From Lentilitoribacter sp039986595 (GTDB lineage Bacteria > Pseudomonadota > Alphaproteobacteria > Rhizobiales > Rhizobiaceae), in contig JBDWQJ010000006.1 in the NCBI GenBank assembly GCA_039986595.1, positions 186,001-250,000 on the forward strand: a stretch of DNA of 64,000 nucleotides. Direction: 5' to 3'. Every line of letters begins with the position of its first letter. The stretch's first letter is position 1. The translations under genes were made by a program, and so were the position numbers. Shown here one piece after another: positions 62,518 through 64,000 of the stretch. The notes under the pieces are model-generated. The model saw only the letters and a program-made list of their open reading frames with translations, was not told where the DNA came from and ran no database searches.

Positions 62518-63468
62518 GGATAATAATTCACCCGCAAAATGAGCGCTTGTCACAAGATGGGTCACATAACCGCCCTTTAAAGCTGCAAGCGTGGGGCGCA
62601 CGCGTTCTTTACCAGTAGAGACAAGGATACCAACTTCGGGGTTTCGCATTTTTTCCGCAGATATCCCCAATATGCGTCCGTCTAACGGGCCGGATATCTC
62701 ATTACCATTTTTGTCGATAAACCGCCCACACAGAACACCTATCGCTCCACGATCGACGTAGATTTGCAGCTCTTCACGCGTTGCAACACCACTGGAAACT
62801 ACATGACTGTCAGGCATGCATGACCCGACAGCAAAGACGGTTTTATTAAAGCTCGTGATCTCATTCAATTGATGCGCAATCAACTCTTCTTCTTGCAAAA
62901 GATTTGCGATTTCTTTGCTCGATAAAATCGCAGGAACATGAAGGTTGATACAGCGCGCGCTCAGTTTTCGAGCAAAACGGGATGAACACACATCAGCGGA
63001 AAAACCATATGGCGTCGCCATCGATCCCACCAATTGAAGAACCGTAAGATTATCCACGACTTTATGCTCAAGATGTTCGGCCACATCATAAATAGTTTTA
63101 CCCCAAGCAATTCCCAATCTGTCGCCAGCATTTAAAAGACTTGGAACCAAGCGCGCAGCCCCACGCGCAACACGCCATGCTGTGTTTTCTGCGCCCGCAT
63201 CATCTGGTAAAACAATAACGTCTGCGAGACCAAATTTAGCTTTTAAATCATGCGCAAGCTGGTGCGATGCAAATACTTTAGGGGAAAGACTAATCTGAAC
63301 ATAGGAGCGCTCTCTTGCTTCTTGCAAGTAATTGACGACAGTTGCACGCGATACTGACAGCCTTTGCGCAATCTCATTTTGGTTCAAGCCTTCCTCATAA
63401 TAGAGCCAGGCAGCCTCAACAATTACATCTTCGCTACTATGCTGATCTAAATTTCGCTTTACTGCCAT
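62506..63468 (-). CDS. SorC-family transcriptional regulator
   Basis: 320 residues from the ATG at 63468 with GGAGA upstream; a TTG at 63474 is less likely. The N-terminal HTH (LNQNEIAQRLSVSRATVVNY, about 28-48) is followed by a SorC effector domain like a sugar-phosphate isomerase (VIVLPDDAGAENTAWRVARG). Ligands of this family are usually phosphorylated sugars. It is divergent from the aldolase gene, with an inverted repeat between them. Confidence 0.9.
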   Translation of the reverse strand: MAVKRNLDQHSSEDVIVEAAWLYYEEGLNQNEIAQRLSVSRATVVNYLQEARERSYVQISLSPKVFASHQLAHDLKAKFGLADVIVLPDDAGAENTAWRVARGAARLVPSLLNAGDRLGIAWGKTIYDVAEHLEHKVVDNLTVLQLVGSMATPYGFSADVCSSRFARKLSARCINLHVPAILSSKEIANLLQEEELIAHQLNEITSFNKTVFAVGSCMPDSHVVSSGVATREELQIYVDRGAIGVLCGRFIDKNGNEISGPLDGRILGISAEKMRNPEVGILVSTGKERVRPTLAALKGGYVTHLVTSAHFAGELLSLSD

Positions 63469-63489
63469 GCACAATTCTCCTTATAAACA

Positions 63490-63518
63490 TTTGACAACAG
63501 CGCCTGACTATTGTCAAA
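63490..63518. promoter_or_regulatory. SorC-type operator candidate beside the SorC and aldolase genes
   Basis: TTTGACAA at 63490-63497 and TTGTCAAA at 63511-63518 are perfect inverse complements with a 13-bp spacer in the 72-bp divergent spacer. The half-site TTGACA is the one found at 60046-60063, though orientation of the arms differs (pointing outward here versus inward there). Confidence 0.55.
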
Positions 63519-63540
63519 CTAAATTGCAAAGGAGTATCGA

Positions 63541-64000
63541 ATGCGTAAAAACAATTGGAATGAAGCGGATGCAAATGCATGGGTTGAAAAAGCAGGCACC
63601 CACGATGCAGATATCCAATTAGCCTTGCGCGTATATACATCCAGATTAATTGGCAATGACCCAGATCTAGTCATGCACGGGGGCGGTAATACATCAGTTA
63701 AAGTAAAGCGCAAAGATATATTTGGCAATGAGATTGATGTGCTGCATGTGAAAGGCTCTGGCTGGGATTTAGATACTATTGAAGCTGCGGGTTTGCCCGG
63801 TGTAAAAATGGAGCCATTGCATGCGCTTCGCCAGCTGGATCAGCTTTCTGATGAAGACATGGTCAACATTCAGCGCGCGAATTTGATTGACACCTCATCG
63901 CCCAATCCTTCGGTTGAAACGCTACTTCACGCTTATCTGACACACCGTTTTGTCGACCACACCCATGCAACTGCGTTTTTGGCGTTGGCAAACTTGCCCG
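63541..64000 (+). CDS. Class II aldolase, RhaD-like bifunctional aldolase/dehydrogenase type (cut by window edge)
   Basis: The first 153 codons of a gene that runs off the window, with AAGGAG upstream of the ATG. LVMHGGGNTSVKVK near residue 42 and HVKGSGWDLDTIEAAGLPG near residue 70 are the class II aldolase/adducin phosphate-binding segments, and HTH in FVDHTHATAF near residue 142 provides zinc ligands. The style fits the N-terminal half of long proteins with a C-terminal SDR domain, seen with rhamnose breakdown. Here it would split a ketose-1-phosphate into DHAP and an aldehyde. The C-terminal domain is out of view. Confidence 0.82.
   Translation, partial: MRKNNWNEADANAWVEKAGTHDADIQLALRVYTSRLIGNDPDLVMHGGGNTSVKVKRKDIFGNEIDVLHVKGSGWDLDTIEAAGLPGVKMEPLHALRQLDQLSDEDMVNIQRANLIDTSSPNPSVETLLHAYLTHRFVDHTHATAFLALANLP

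Overview
The window is about 64 kb of dense, operon-rich chromosomal DNA of moderate-to-low GC by eye. It encodes almost only nutrient uptake, catabolism and the matching regulators. Its gene families (UgpBAEC plus phosphodiesterase, UrtABCDE with formamidase, a nitrilase Nit1C cluster, a TRAP transporter, a DMGDH-like flavoprotein, HpsN-like dehydrogenase, MtnK/MtnA, SorC/LysR/MocR/LacI regulators) suggest a marine alphaproteobacterium of the Rhodobacterales/Hyphomicrobiales type. That assignment is inference from gene content. I saw no rRNA, tRNA, CRISPR array, transposase, integrase or replication origin. No gap between genes exceeds 300 bases; the largest (15739-15977, 26764-27018, 41338-41522, 8057-8232) hold promoters, hairpins and operators.

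Layout. 1-2865: a RutE-like nitroreductase (cut by the edge), a YciI protein and a Na/Pi cotransporter. 2946-9138: glycerophosphodiesterase and the ugpBAEC glycerol-3-phosphate transporter with a divergent LysR regulator. 9185-20183: urtABCDE-fmdA-fmdB for short amides or urea, divergent from a giant hybrid histidine kinase whose sensor is an NCS1 permease-like domain, plus its LuxR-type response regulator. 20213-28392: a complete Nit1C cluster (nitBCDEFGH) with an added LnmK/Pnap_2097-like gene and a divergent MocR regulator. 28431-31901: LysR and a DMGDH-like FAD/GcvT-fold oxidoreductase. 31909-38888: an Asp/Glu racemase-like protein, a BASS-type permease, a DctPQM TRAP transporter and a DadA-like amino-acid dehydrogenase with a divergent LysR.

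38885-52707 is a large module that I do not recognise as any described pathway: a CUT1 ABC transporter, three NTF2/SnoaL-like proteins, an HpsN/HisD-like dehydrogenase, an SDR, a bicupin, a MetE-like zinc protein, an alpha/beta hydrolase, an RraA-like protein and a LacI regulator. A pair of LacI-type operators sits in its divergent promoter.

52716-64000 is a second unusual module: a RuBisCO-like protein, a split transketolase, a FucU/RbsD mutarotase, a ribose-type ABC importer, an MtnK-like kinase, an MtnA-like isomerase, a SorC regulator and the start of a RhaD-like class II aldolase. It looks like a route for an imported 5-substituted or 5-deoxy pentose (such as methylthioribose) that can branch at the ketose-1-phosphate, either to the aldolase or to the RuBisCO-like protein and transketolase. 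SorC half-sites (TTGACA/TGTCAA) occur at both of its divergent promoters. These two modules are the best candidates for undescribed biology. A recurring design in the window is a strong mRNA hairpin directly after each solute-binding-protein gene.
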